Under the pieces are notes generated by a model. It was not told where the DNA came from. It did no database searches and saw only the letters and a program-made list of their open reading frames with translations. A program made the translations under genes and the position numbers. From the NCBI GenBank assembly GCA_963696405.1, contig CAVOJY010000006.1:744001-808000 (forward strand): a stretch of 64,000 bases of DNA, written 5' to 3'. The DNA is from CAVOJY01 sp963696405. Lineage in GTDB: Bacteria; Chloroflexota; Limnocylindria; Limnocylindrales; CSP1-4. This document shows positions 1-8,681 of the stretch, one piece after another (position 1 is the first letter of the stretch; each line of letters opens with the position of its first letter).

Positions 1-226
1 CCTCGCCCGCGGCCACGGCCATGACCATGAGGGCCATGACCGACGCGTGGACGGTGAGTGCGGGGATGAACGCCCCGAACGCGACGATCGAGAGGTTCAC
101 GGCGTTCAGCATGAGTTCGATCGACATGAGCATGGCGATGGCGTTGCGGCGGGCGAGGAAGCCAAACATGCCGATGGCGAAGAGGAGGCCCGAGAGCGCG
201 AGGTAGGCCTCCAGGGATCCGCTCAC
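1..226 (-). CDS. nuoK: NADH-quinone oxidoreductase subunit K (partial, C-terminus beyond left edge)
   Basis: NuoK (ND4L homologue) is a small membrane subunit of the proton-pumping arm of complex I. About 75 codons are visible and the frame runs off the left edge. The protein is almost entirely hydrophobic and contains MLMSIELMLNAVNL, the second transmembrane helix with the family's buried glutamate. The GTG start at 226 lies a few bases after the nuoJ stop, as expected for tightly packed nuo genes. nuoL, nuoM and nuoN are not in view and presumably follow to the left; that is inference. Confidence 0.93.
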   Translation of the reverse strand, partial: MSGSLEAYLALSGLLFAIGMFGFLARRNAIAMLMSIELMLNAVNLSIVAFGAFIPALTVHASVMALMVMAVAAGE

Positions 227-230
227 GCCG

Positions 231-785
231 TCAATCCTCCGTCCCCGGCTCGTCCTCGCGCTTGGCGAGGAACACGCCGCCGATCACTGCGGCAAGGAGG
301 AGGACGCTGACCACCTCGAGCGGAAGGACGTACTCGTCGAGGAGCAGCCGGGCGACGGCGTCGGTCGCGGTGTGGCTCGCGGTCGAGGTTGCGCCCGGCC
401 ACGCGGCGGCCGTCACGACCGCGCCGAGCGTTGCGGCGAGGGCGATCGCCGCAACGGCAGCCGCCCACGCCTGGCGGTGGAAGACGAGGCGCACCGGGCC
501 CAGCTTCGTCTGGGTCAGCATGATCGCGAAGAGCATCAGGACGGCGACGGCGCCGATGTAGATGAGCACCTGTGCGGCAGCCACGACCGGCGCGTTCAGG
601 AGGACGTAGATGCCCGCCAGCGCCGCGAACGAGGTGATGAGCGCGAGGCCCGAGCGGATGATGTCCCTCGAAAGGACGACGAAGAGGGCCGACGCGACGA
701 GCGCGCCGCCGAGGACGAGGAACAGGAGGTCGTTCCACGTCCAGTTGAGCAGCGGGAGCGTGAGTCCGCCGATGCCGTCGCTCAC
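231..785 (-). CDS. nuoJ: NADH-quinone oxidoreductase subunit J
   Basis: A 184-residue membrane subunit of complex I (ND6 homologue). It has about five hydrophobic segments and the conserved core around residues 55-85 with LLNAPVVAAAQVLIYIGAV, a hallmark of NuoJ helix 3. The start overlaps the stop of the upstream flavoprotein gene by four bases (ATGA), and nuoK starts five bases after its stop, so the three genes are translationally coupled. The length is normal for the family. The C-terminal tail is polar and acidic, as often seen in NuoJ. Confidence 0.95.
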   Translation of the reverse strand: MSDGIGGLTLPLLNWTWNDLLFLVLGGALVASALFVVLSRDIIRSGLALITSFAALAGIYVLLNAPVVAAAQVLIYIGAVAVLMLFAIMLTQTKLGPVRLVFHRQAWAAAVAAIALAATLGAVVTAAAWPGATSTASHTATDAVARLLLDEYVLPLEVVSVLLLAAVIGGVFLAKREDEPGTED

Positions 786-3283
786 CGGCTCACGTTCCTT
801 CCGTTCCCGTCGCTCCCACCCGGGGCGAGCCAGTCGCGCTCGCGCCGGACGTAGCTGATCTCCGTATCGCGGTCCATGGCCGCGATGGCCATGAGGTCGA
901 TCATGGGCTCCTCGCGGCTCTCGTGGGCAAGCTCGAAGTCGGGACCGCAGCGGAGCGCATCGTACGGGCAGGCGTCCACGCAGATCCCGCAGAGGATGCA
1001 GCGGCTCTCATCCACATCGTACTTCTCGAGCACCCGCGGTTTCGGCATGAGCGCGCCGGTCGGGCAGGTCTCGGCGCAGCGGCCGCAGGACACACAGGGC
1101 GTGTCGTTCAGGCTCATGTCGAGCGGCGTCGTCACGAGCGTGTCGATGCCAAGGCGCATGAAGTCGTAGCAGGCCGCGCCCACGACCTCCTTGCAGACGT
1201 TCGCGCAGCGCCCGCAGTCGATGCAGCGCGACGGCTCCCGCAGGATGAAGGCGTGGCTGTCGTCGCGGACGTAATCGTGGTTGTACCCGGTGAAGCGGTT
1301 CTCCGTCACGCTGCGGTGGCTCAGGCCGGTGCGATCCGGGTCGAGGGTGCGGAGTGTCGTGCCGTACTCGATCCCGAGGCGCCGCAGGTCGCAGAACCCG
1401 ATGGCCTCGCAGGTGCACTGGAGGCAGCGCCGCGATTCGGCCATCGCCTCTTCCTGCGTGTACGGGATCTCGTACTCCACGTAGCTCGCGCCGCGCACCT
1501 CGGGAGGCATCGCCTTCAGGCGGTAGCGCGGCTCCTTCGCCTCGCCCGTGTAGGGGACGATGGAGAGGAACTGGGGTTCCGGCTCGGCGAGCGTCTGGCG
1601 GGTCCGGATCTCCCCGAGATCCTTCCCCCGCAGGTACGCGTCGATGGCGTACGCGGCGCGCCGGCCCTCCGCGACGGCCTGGACGACGGTGGAGGCGCCG
1701 ATCCGGACGTCGCCGGCGCCGAAGACACCCGGCCGGCCGGTGTCGAAGGTGACCGCGTCGGCCGCGAGGCGCCGGTTCTTCGTCGCGCCGACCCCCTCTG
1801 CACCCGTCGCCGCCCAGGACAGGTCGGGCCCCTGCCCGATGGCCAGGAGCACGCGGTCGCATTCGATCACGAACTCGGTTCCCGCGACCGGCTCCGGACG
1901 TCGCCGACCGGAGGCGTCGGGCGCCCCCATCTGCATGCGCTGAAACTCGACGCCGGTCGCCCGGTTCCGGTCGTCCACCAGCACCCGCGTCGGTGCCGCC
2001 TGGAAGATCATCACGGCGCCCTCTTCAAGGGCCTCGTGGACCTCGCTCGCGGCCGGCATCTCCTTCATGTCGCGCCGGTAGACGAGGGTGACCTCCTTGG
2101 CCCCCTGGCGGATGGACGTTCGGGTGCAATCCATGGCGGTGAAGCCACCGCCGATGACCACGACCCGGCTCCCGGCGTGGCCCGGGTATGGCAGGCCGAG
2201 GGTGGCCGTACGCAGGTAGTCGAGGCCCTCCAGGACGCCCTCGGCGTCCTCTCCCGGCACCCCCAGCTTGTTCGTGTCGTAGCAGCCCACGGCAAGGCAC
2301 ACGGCGTCATGGCCCTGTGCCTGGAGGTCTTCCACCGTGAACGAGCGTCCCAGTTCGGCCGAGCCGACAAACTCGATGCCCAGGTCCCAGAGACACTGGT
2401 ATTCGGCGTCGAGAACCGCGACCTTCGGCAGCCGGTACTCGGGGATCCCGTACCGAAGCATCCCGCCCGGTTCGGGATCGCGGTCGTAGATCGTGACCGA
2501 GTGGCCGGCGATGGCGAGGTAGTAGGCGGCCGAGGCGCCGGCCGGGCCGGACCCGACGACCGCCACGCGCTTCCCGGTCCTGGCCTGGAGCGTGAACGGG
2601 ACGGGTGCCTCGGCGCCGCTCGCCTGCGCGCGGAGCACCTGGTCGCCGGCGTACCGGTGGCTGTCGCGGATCGCGATCGCCTCGTCCACCTCGTCGCGTC
2701 GGCAGTGCTCCTCGCAGGGCGCCGGGCAGACCCGCCCGAGCACGCTCGGGAAGGGGATCGTGCGCTTGAAGATGCGCGCCGATTCGACGAACTCGCCTTC
2801 TGTGCTGGCCTTCAGGAAGCCCGGGATGTCGATGTGGCTGGGGCACTTGTTCTGGCAGGGCGGGAGGCAGTAGGCGTTGTGATCGCTGAAGATGAGCTCG
2901 AGGTTCGTCTTCCGGATCTCGCGGAGACGCGGCGTCTGGGTCCGCACGACCATGCCGGCCTCGGCCTCGCGGGAGCAGCTGATGGGCGGCTGCTCCTCGC
3001 CCTCGACCTCCACGACGCACATGCGGCAGGCACCGAACCCCGGCAGCTTGGGCTCGTAGCAGAGGGTCGGAACCTCGATCCCGTTTGCGCGGCATACCTC
3101 CAGGATCGTCTGGCCCTCGAACACCGGGAGCCGGCGGCCGTCGATCTCCATCGTGAATGCCGGGCCGGCGAGCGGGCGCTGCGGGGCCTGGACGGTGAGG
3201 AGCCGCTCGGCGGTGGCGTCCTGCGCCGACACCGCGGGGGCGGACTGGGGCCCCGGCCCGCGGACGATCGTCGTCTCGCTCAT
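782..3283 (-). CDS. NuoG-position flavoprotein: 2Fe-2S + GltD-type FAD/NAD(P)H + NuoG-type 4Fe-4S + NuoI-like 4Fe-4S domain
   Basis: This 833-residue protein sits between nuoF and nuoJ where NuoG is normally encoded, but has no molybdopterin-type domain. Domains in order: plant-type 2Fe-2S ferredoxin (Cys75, 86, 89, 103); the Fer4_20-type cysteine region of glutamate synthase small subunits (about 135-215, CLPPCQNKCPSHIDIPGFL); FAD site (VGSGPAGAS, 243-251); NAD(P)H site (VVIGGGFTA, 375-383); two NuoG/FdhA-like 4Fe-4S motifs (Cys687/690/693/697 and 730/733/736/740); and a last 4Fe-4S motif (Cys762/765/768/772) followed by PYDALRCGPDFELA, which reads like the C-terminal half of NuoI. It probably passes electrons between NAD(P)H, NuoF and the complex I wire. 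Direction and nucleotide preference are not deducible. It overlaps nuoF and nuoJ by four bases each. Confidence 0.85.
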   Translation of the reverse strand: MSETTIVRGPGPQSAPAVSAQDATAERLLTVQAPQRPLAGPAFTMEIDGRRLPVFEGQTILEVCRANGIEVPTLCYEPKLPGFGACRMCVVEVEGEEQPPISCSREAEAGMVVRTQTPRLREIRKTNLELIFSDHNAYCLPPCQNKCPSHIDIPGFLKASTEGEFVESARIFKRTIPFPSVLGRVCPAPCEEHCRRDEVDEAIAIRDSHRYAGDQVLRAQASGAEAPVPFTLQARTGKRVAVVGSGPAGASAAYYLAIAGHSVTIYDRDPEPGGMLRYGIPEYRLPKVAVLDAEYQCLWDLGIEFVGSAELGRSFTVEDLQAQGHDAVCLAVGCYDTNKLGVPGEDAEGVLEGLDYLRTATLGLPYPGHAGSRVVVIGGGFTAMDCTRTSIRQGAKEVTLVYRRDMKEMPAASEVHEALEEGAVMIFQAAPTRVLVDDRNRATGVEFQRMQMGAPDASGRRRPEPVAGTEFVIECDRVLLAIGQGPDLSWAATGAEGVGATKNRRLAADAVTFDTGRPGVFGAGDVRIGASTVVQAVAEGRRAAYAIDAYLRGKDLGEIRTRQTLAEPEPQFLSIVPYTGEAKEPRYRLKAMPPEVRGASYVEYEIPYTQEEAMAESRRCLQCTCEAIGFCDLRRLGIEYGTTLRTLDPDRTGLSHRSVTENRFTGYNHDYVRDDSHAFILREPSRCIDCGRCANVCKEVVGAACYDFMRLGIDTLVTTPLDMSLNDTPCVSCGRCAETCPTGALMPKPRVLEKYDVDESRCILCGICVDACPYDALRCGPDFELAHESREEPMIDLMAIAAMDRDTEISYVRRERDWLAPGGSDGNGRNVSR

Positions 3284-4627
3284 GTTCCTGCCGCCACGCG
3301 CAGCGGCCTGCAGACACCGGCAGGGCAGACACCGTCGCGAATGTGCGCGTCGTACTCGGCCGCGAAGTGCCGGAGGCCGCTCGTGAGCGGGTTAGGGGCG
3401 TTGATGCCGTGTCCGCAGAGCGAGCCGTCGCGCACGTCCGCCGAGAGATCCCCGAGCAGGGAACGATCCGTCGGGCGCGGCCGTCCGGTCGCTATGCGGT
3501 CCGCGATCTCGTAGAGGCGGCGCGTCCCGATCCGGCAGGGGATGCACTTCCCGCAGGCCTCGTCGCTCATGTAGCGCTCGAGGACGCGGCCGAGGTCCAC
3601 GATGCAGGCGCGCTCGTCGAGGACGGTGATGGACCCGGAACCCATGATCGCCCCCACGGCCCGGAGCGCGGCGGGGTCGAGCGGCGTGTCGAGCAGGCCG
3701 GGCGGGAGGAATTCCACCGGCTGGACCGCCGACCAGGACGGCTTTCAGGGTGCTCCCCTCCGCTGGCCCCCCGGCCACCCGCTCGATGATCTCCCGGAGG
3801 GGCGTGCCAAGCGGGATCTCCGCCATCCCCGGCTGCCGCACGGCGCCCGACACCTGCACGAGCTTCGTCCCCGTGCAACCGTTGCGCTCCAGGGAGGCGA
3901 AAGCAGCCGGACCGTGCTGCACGATCCACGGGACGGCCGCCAGGGTCTCGACACTGTGAACGACGGTCGGCTTCCCGAAGAGCCCCCGGACCTCCGGGTG
4001 CGGCGGCCGCTGGTCGGGCATGGCGCGCTTCCCCTCGAGGGCCCGCAGGAGCGCCGTCTCTTCGCCGATGATCGCAGCGCCCCGGAGCGGCCGGACCTCG
4101 ATCACGACGTCGAAGCCGGCGTCCATGGCGTTGGTGCCGATGTAGCCCGCCTCGTCGGCCTCGTCGACCGCGGCCTGCAGCAGATCGACGGCCAAGCCGT
4201 AGTCGGCTCGCACGGCCAGGAACGCCTCGCGCGCGCCAACTGCGTACGCGGCGAGCGCCAGGCCCTCGACGACCGCGTGCGGGTCAAGCTCCATGAGCGT
4301 GCGGTCGACGGCCGTGCCGGGGTCGGCCTCGTAGCCGTTCGCGACGGCGTAGCGGACGGGGCTTGCCTGGGCGCGGCAGGTACGCCACTTGCGGGCAGCC
4401 GGATAGCCCGCGCCGCCGCGGCCGGCGAGGTCCGCCTCGTCCATCAGCCGAACGAGCGCCTCGGGCGCATACGTGTCGACCGCGTGGCGCCACGAGGTCC
4501 AGGCGCCGCGCGCCTCCGCCGCCGAGAGCCCGTCCGCCGGGTCGTACGTGCCGGCGCGGGCGAGCGTGACGCGGGGCCAGCCCTCAGGGGTGGGAAGCAG
4601 TTGCGACACCGTCCGGCGCGTCCTCAC
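3280..4627 (-). CDS. nuoF: NADH-quinone oxidoreductase subunit F (one-base frameshift near 3711)
   Basis: NuoF binds NADH and FMN and holds 4Fe-4S cluster N3. The 5' part reads GRGGAGYPAARKW (FMN/NADH glycine loop), NGYEADPGTAVDRTLME and GEETALLRALEGKR up to LVGGPAGG. The expected continuation FLPPGLLDTPLD is in the next frame, where the N3 cysteines follow (ACGKCIPCRIGT, then SLCGHG). Removing one A at 3710-3711, inside GAATTC, restores about 448 codons, a normal length. The C-terminal CPAGVC resembles diaphorase subunits of NAD-linked hydrogenases and formate dehydrogenases more than classical NuoF. The GTG at 4627 overlaps the upstream stop (GTGA); GTG 4609 is an alternative start. The frameshift is more likely a sequence error than a real lesion. 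Confidence 0.88.
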
Positions 4628-5457
4628 GCCCGGCCCGGCGACACGGCGACGGCCACAAGCGAACGTGCCAGCTCGGTGGCCTGGGCGGCATTGAGACCGG
4701 CCCTTTGCCCGCCGTCGACGATCACGAACGGCGTCCCGCCGTTCTCCCCATGGCAGTCGACCGCTGCCAGGGACACCCTTCCGTCCGGTGTCGTCCCGCC
4801 CAGCTCGATCCCAAGGGCGCCCTCGAGTGCAGCCCGCACGGCACCGCCACCGACGACCGCGCACGCCGGGCACCGGCAGATCCCCACGGTCCGCGGCGCC
4901 GACGCCTCGAAACGCAGGTGTCGCAGCAGCGACGCCGTCCCGAATGCCTCCGCGTACCAGGCGCCGGTTGAATGGCTGATGTGCTTCAACGCGGCGACCG
5001 GCAGGCGACCGTACGCGTCCTGGACTCGCTCGAGGATCCGGAGCATGCGCCGCGGGTCGTAGTCCTCATCGACGAGGATCGCCTCGAGCGGCGCCAGGTC
5101 GACCCGCTCGAACGAGACGAACGCGGTGTCGGGCACGGTGCGCCCTGACCGGCGGAGCGCCGATTCCTCACGCCGCTCCGCGTACTGCTCGGCCGGGCCC
5201 CAGTGGACATAGAAACGATCGCGCGTATCCGTGCCACCCATGTCGATGCACTCGATCGGGCACGCCTGCGCGCACTGGAAGCACGTCTCGCACTTGATCG
5301 TGCCGTATTCGTCGTAGAGGAGCTGCAGGCGGCCGCGGTGCTTCGGCGGGATGGAGGGCGTCTGCTCGGGGTACTGGACCGTGACCTTGGGCTGGAAGAA
5401 GCGCCGCAGGGTCAGTGCCATGCCCTTGGCGATGCCGGCGCCCGGGACGGAGCTCAT
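4624..5457 (-). CDS. NuoI (N-terminal half)-NuoE fusion protein
   Basis: A single 277-residue frame joins two complex I subunits. Residues 1-75 match the N-terminal half of NuoI (LRRFFQPKVTVQYPEQTPS, then one 4Fe-4S motif at Cys56/59/62/66); the second NuoI cluster motif is absent. From about residue 115 the chain is NuoE-like, with a helical domain and a thioredoxin fold carrying the 2Fe-2S site. The NuoE ligands Cys194, Cys199 and Cys235 are present, but the fourth position, normally the last Cys of CLGAC, is Asn239 (CHGEN). An extra Cys196 lies between the first two. The gene follows nuoH and overlaps nuoF (GTGA). The missing second NuoI cluster is probably supplied by the C-terminus of the adjacent flavoprotein (inference). 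Confidence 0.85.
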   Translation of the reverse strand: MSSVPGAGIAKGMALTLRRFFQPKVTVQYPEQTPSIPPKHRGRLQLLYDEYGTIKCETCFQCAQACPIECIDMGGTDTRDRFYVHWGPAEQYAERREESALRRSGRTVPDTAFVSFERVDLAPLEAILVDEDYDPRRMLRILERVQDAYGRLPVAALKHISHSTGAWYAEAFGTASLLRHLRFEASAPRTVGICRCPACAVVGGGAVRAALEGALGIELGGTTPDGRVSLAAVDCHGENGGTPFVIVDGGQRAGLNAAQATELARSLVAVAVSPGRA

Positions 5458-5464
5458 GCGCCGC

Positions 5465-6832
5465 TCACTTCCCGATCACCAGGACCGCCAGGGCCGTCAC
5501 GAAGATGTTGATGAGTGCGGCCGGCAGGAGCCACTTCCAGGCCAGGCCCATGAGCTGGTCGATGCGGATCCGCGGCAGCGTTCCGCGCAGCCAGACGAAC
5601 GTGAAAACAAAGGCGTAGGACTTCGCCATGAACCAGAGGAGACCGACCACGGCCTCGACGCTTGCGGCGATGAGCAGGAGGGCGGCGCCGAGAGCGACGA
5701 AGGTGAAGAGCACCGCGCCCACGAGAAACGCCTGCCAGAACGGCGGTCGCGGCGGCAGGACCCAGACGAGGAACGACAGGAGCGCGATCCCCAGGGGCGG
5801 GATCACGAGAAGGATCGGGATCCACTCGAGCCCGAGCGAGGCGAGGTCGAGGTTCGTGGGGATGGGCCACGGCCACCCGAGCGGGGCGGTCCAGCCGCCG
5901 AAGAAGAAGACCACCGCCAGCGCCGAGACGACGAAGACGTTCACGTACTCGGCGAAGAAGAAGAACCCGAACCGCATCCCGCTGTACTCGGTGGCGAACC
6001 CGCCGACCAGCTCCTGGTCGGCCTCGCTCATGTCGAAGGGGGTGCGATTCGCCTCCGCGGTCGCGGCGAGGATGAAGATGAGGAACGCGAGCGGCTGACG
6101 CACGAAGAACCAGTCGAGGAAGCTCCCCGATTGCGCGTCGACGATGCCGTTCAGGCTCATCGTCCCGGCGAGCATGATGACGCCCACCACCGACAGGGCG
6201 AGCGGGATCTCGTACGTCACGAGCTGCGCCGCGCTTCGCAGGCCTCCGAGCAGGGAGTACTTGTTGTAGCTTGCCCAGCCGCCCATCAGCATGCCGGCCA
6301 CGCTGAGCCCACCCATCGCAAACAGGTAGAGCGCGGCGATGTTCATGTCCTGGCCGATGAGCCCCGGCCCGAAGGGGATCACCAGGAACACCATGACGAT
6401 CCCCACGAACGTCACGACCGGCGCCATGGTGAACACCACGACGTCCACTCCCAGCGGAGTGAAGTCCTCTTTCGACAGCACCTTGAGGCCGTGGAACACG
6501 CTCGCGAGCGTGCCCCAGGGCCCCGTCCGGTTGGGCCCGATGCGGAGGTTCATGAAGGCGATGACCTTCAGTTCCAGGAAGATGATGATGAAGGCGGTCG
6601 GAATGGTGAGGACCAGGACCGCCACGATCGCGACAGCGAAGCGGACGATTCCGTTGTTTGCCCCGAGCACCCCCCAGGCCCAGGAGATGAACCACGGGAT
6701 GAGGTCGGTGACGACCCCGAGGACGAGGAGGAGGGCGAGGATGACGAGCGCGACGGTGAGGCCCATCGCGATCTTCCCCCGGACCCCGGGCTGGCCCGCC
6801 GGCCGCGGGGCGGGCTGAACGGCGACGCTCAT
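5465..6832 (-). CDS. nuoH: NADH-quinone oxidoreductase subunit H
   Basis: NuoH (ND1) forms the quinone-binding membrane junction of complex I. The protein has about nine membrane helices. The signature ELKVIAFMNLRIGPNRTGPWG matches the ND1 family motif (usually ERKVxAxMQxRxGPNRVGPxG), and EANRTPFDMSEADQELVGGF is the conserved acidic quinone-site loop. ATG 6832 is chosen because it lies 22 bases after the nuoD stop behind a GGGGAAG ribosome site; an upstream ATG at 6895 would overlap nuoD. It encodes 455 residues, with a long hydrophobic N-terminal region before the ND1 core, somewhat longer than the usual 330-430. Confidence 0.96.
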   Translation of the reverse strand: MSVAVQPAPRPAGQPGVRGKIAMGLTVALVILALLLVLGVVTDLIPWFISWAWGVLGANNGIVRFAVAIVAVLVLTIPTAFIIIFLELKVIAFMNLRIGPNRTGPWGTLASVFHGLKVLSKEDFTPLGVDVVVFTMAPVVTFVGIVMVFLVIPFGPGLIGQDMNIAALYLFAMGGLSVAGMLMGGWASYNKYSLLGGLRSAAQLVTYEIPLALSVVGVIMLAGTMSLNGIVDAQSGSFLDWFFVRQPLAFLIFILAATAEANRTPFDMSEADQELVGGFATEYSGMRFGFFFFAEYVNVFVVSALAVVFFFGGWTAPLGWPWPIPTNLDLASLGLEWIPILLVIPPLGIALLSFLVWVLPPRPPFWQAFLVGAVLFTFVALGAALLLIAASVEAVVGLLWFMAKSYAFVFTFVWLRGTLPRIRIDQLMGLAWKWLLPAALINIFVTALAVLVIGK

Positions 6833-6854
6833 CGGGCGCGGCTCGCTTCCCCGA

Positions 6855-8102
6855 TCACTTGTCGATTCCACCCATGATGGGGTCGAGGCTCGCAAAGATC
6901 GGCATGTTGTCGGCGAGGAGGTTCCCGCGCAGCAGGTCGGGGAGGACCTGGAGGTTCACGAACGAGGGGTCGTGGATCCTGAAGCGGAACGGCTGGTCCG
7001 TGCCGTCGCTGATCGCGTAGCAGCCGTACTGGCCGCGCGGGCTCTCGACCGCCGCCCATGCGCGACCCGGGCGCGGCCGGATGAGCCGGGGGATCTTCGC
7101 CATGCACGGCCCGTCGGGCATTTGGTGGATCACCTGGTCGATGATGTGGATGCTCTGCTTGATCTCGTCCACGCGGAGCAGGTACCGCGCGTACGAATCG
7201 CCCTCCTCGCGCACGGGAACCTCGAACTCGAGCTCGGGGTAGACACCGTACGGGTGGGCGCGTCGGACATCGTAGGGGACGCCGGAGGCGCGAAGCACGG
7301 GCCCAGTGAGCCCCATCCGGAGGGCCGTCTGGCGGTCGATGGCCCCCAGGCCGCGGGTGCGGGCAACGAAGATCTCGTTCTCGTTGATGAGCGTGGTGCT
7401 CGCCTCGATGTGGGCGGCCGCGCGACCCATCCATTCGCCCAGGCGGCTGAGGAACTCGTGGTTGAGATCGCCGTTCACGCCGCCGATGCGCATGTAGTTG
7501 AAGAGCATCCGCTGGCCGGTGATCGCGGCCAGCATCTCCACGATCTCGTCGCGCTCGATGAACGCGTAGAGGATCGGCGTGATGCCGCCCATGTCGAGCG
7601 CCATCCAGCCCATGAAGAGGGCGTGGCTCGAGATGCGGTTCAGCTCGCAGACGAGGACCCGGATGTACTCCGCGCGTCGCGGCACCTCGAGGTCGAGGAG
7701 CTTCTCGAAGGCCATGACCGGGGCCAGCTCGTTGAAGAGCGAGCTGATGTACTCGAGCGGATCGGTGTAGCAGATGGCCTGGTGGTAATCGGCGTTCTCG
7801 GCGAGCTTCTCGATGCCCCGGTGGAGGTACCCGAGTACCGGATCGACGTCCATCACCTGCTCGCCAGTGATCTTGACGACGAGGCGGAGCACGCCGTGCG
7901 TCGCGGGGTGCTGCGGCCCGAGGTTCACCAGCATCTCGCCGTCACGGAGCCTGTAGAACTCCGCCTCGCGCTCGCTCCGCGGCGGGTACGGCGGGATCGC
8001 GTCGTAGATCGTCGCAGGCGTGTCGACGAAGACCCGCGGATCGTCGAGGGACGGGATCCGGGTTGCTGGGCCGCCTGCCGGGTCGCTCACGTTGCCTGCC
8101 AC
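6855..8102 (-). CDS. nuoD: NADH-quinone oxidoreductase subunit D
   Basis: NuoD (49 kDa subunit) lies at the quinone site beside cluster N2. It contains NLGPQHPATHGVLRLVVKI near the N-terminus (the quinone-site His motif HPxxHG), GYLHRGIEKLAE, LNRISSHALFMG, and ends in GGIDK, a short version of the usual MGGxDR terminus. GTG 8102 (Met-Ala-Gly-Asn-Val-Ser) gives about 415 residues and starts after the nuoC stop at 8117; GTG 8090 is equally possible. Any longer frame would overlap nuoC and lacks homology. Confidence 0.95.
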   Translation of the reverse strand: MAGNVSDPAGGPATRIPSLDDPRVFVDTPATIYDAIPPYPPRSEREAEFYRLRDGEMLVNLGPQHPATHGVLRLVVKITGEQVMDVDPVLGYLHRGIEKLAENADYHQAICYTDPLEYISSLFNELAPVMAFEKLLDLEVPRRAEYIRVLVCELNRISSHALFMGWMALDMGGITPILYAFIERDEIVEMLAAITGQRMLFNYMRIGGVNGDLNHEFLSRLGEWMGRAAAHIEASTTLINENEIFVARTRGLGAIDRQTALRMGLTGPVLRASGVPYDVRRAHPYGVYPELEFEVPVREEGDSYARYLLRVDEIKQSIHIIDQVIHQMPDGPCMAKIPRLIRPRPGRAWAAVESPRGQYGCYAISDGTDQPFRFRIHDPSFVNLQVLPDLLRGNLLADNMPIFASLDPIMGGIDK

Positions 8103-8116
8103 GTCACCTGCGCCAT

Positions 8117-8608
8117 CTAGCTCACCTTCGCCCGGCGCACGCGCGTGCCCCGGGGGGCCTCCGCCGGCGCGTCGACCTGCTCGAGATGGCGGACGCCCTC
8201 GGCCGCGGAGCGGGACACGTCGTCGGCCAGGTAGAAGTCCTTGCGGAGCGGGAAGCTCTCGTAGCCCGGCGGCATGTAGATCCTCCGGAGGTCGCGGTTC
8301 CCCTCGAAGACAATCCCGAACATGTCGTACGCCTCGCGCTCCTGCCACTCGGCGCCCTTCCAGAGGAACGTCGCCGAGGGGACGCGCGGGTCGTCACGGT
8401 CGAGGCCATCGACGATGACCCGGAGCCAGTCGGGCGTGAGCGGCGACCAGAAGTGGTAGACGACCTGCATGTGCGTGCCGGTGTCCACGCCGGCGAGGTC
8501 GGCGAGAACCTCGAACCGGAAGGCGGGATCGTCGTGGAGGGTGCGCAGGACGTCGGTCACCGCCCCGGCCCCGATGCGGATCTCGGTCGTGTCGTGGCGA
8601 GCGCTCAC
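8117..8608 (-). CDS. nuoC: NADH-quinone oxidoreductase subunit C
   Basis: NuoC (30 kDa subunit) is a peripheral-arm scaffold of complex I. The family signature appears as EREAYDMFGIVFEGNRDLRR followed by YMPPGYESFPLRKDF. The 163-residue product is short because the C-terminal tail after PLRKDF is brief and basic, which is normal for stand-alone NuoC. The start is GTG. The gene is separate from nuoD, unlike the fused NuoCD of enterobacteria. Confidence 0.95.
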   Translation of the reverse strand: MSARHDTTEIRIGAGAVTDVLRTLHDDPAFRFEVLADLAGVDTGTHMQVVYHFWSPLTPDWLRVIVDGLDRDDPRVPSATFLWKGAEWQEREAYDMFGIVFEGNRDLRRIYMPPGYESFPLRKDFYLADDVSRSAAEGVRHLEQVDAPAEAPRGTRVRRAKVS

Positions 8609-8681
8609 CGGGGCCAGCAGGTGGGTCGAGAGGCGAGACCCAAGGCGGCGACGCAGCGCGGTGTCCGTGGCCGTCCCTCCC

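Noticed and set aside
923..3514. Long plus-strand open frame opposite the NuoG-position flavoprotein
   Set aside because: Antisense shadow of a GC-rich gene; the minus strand carries clear domain motifs and the plus translation has none.
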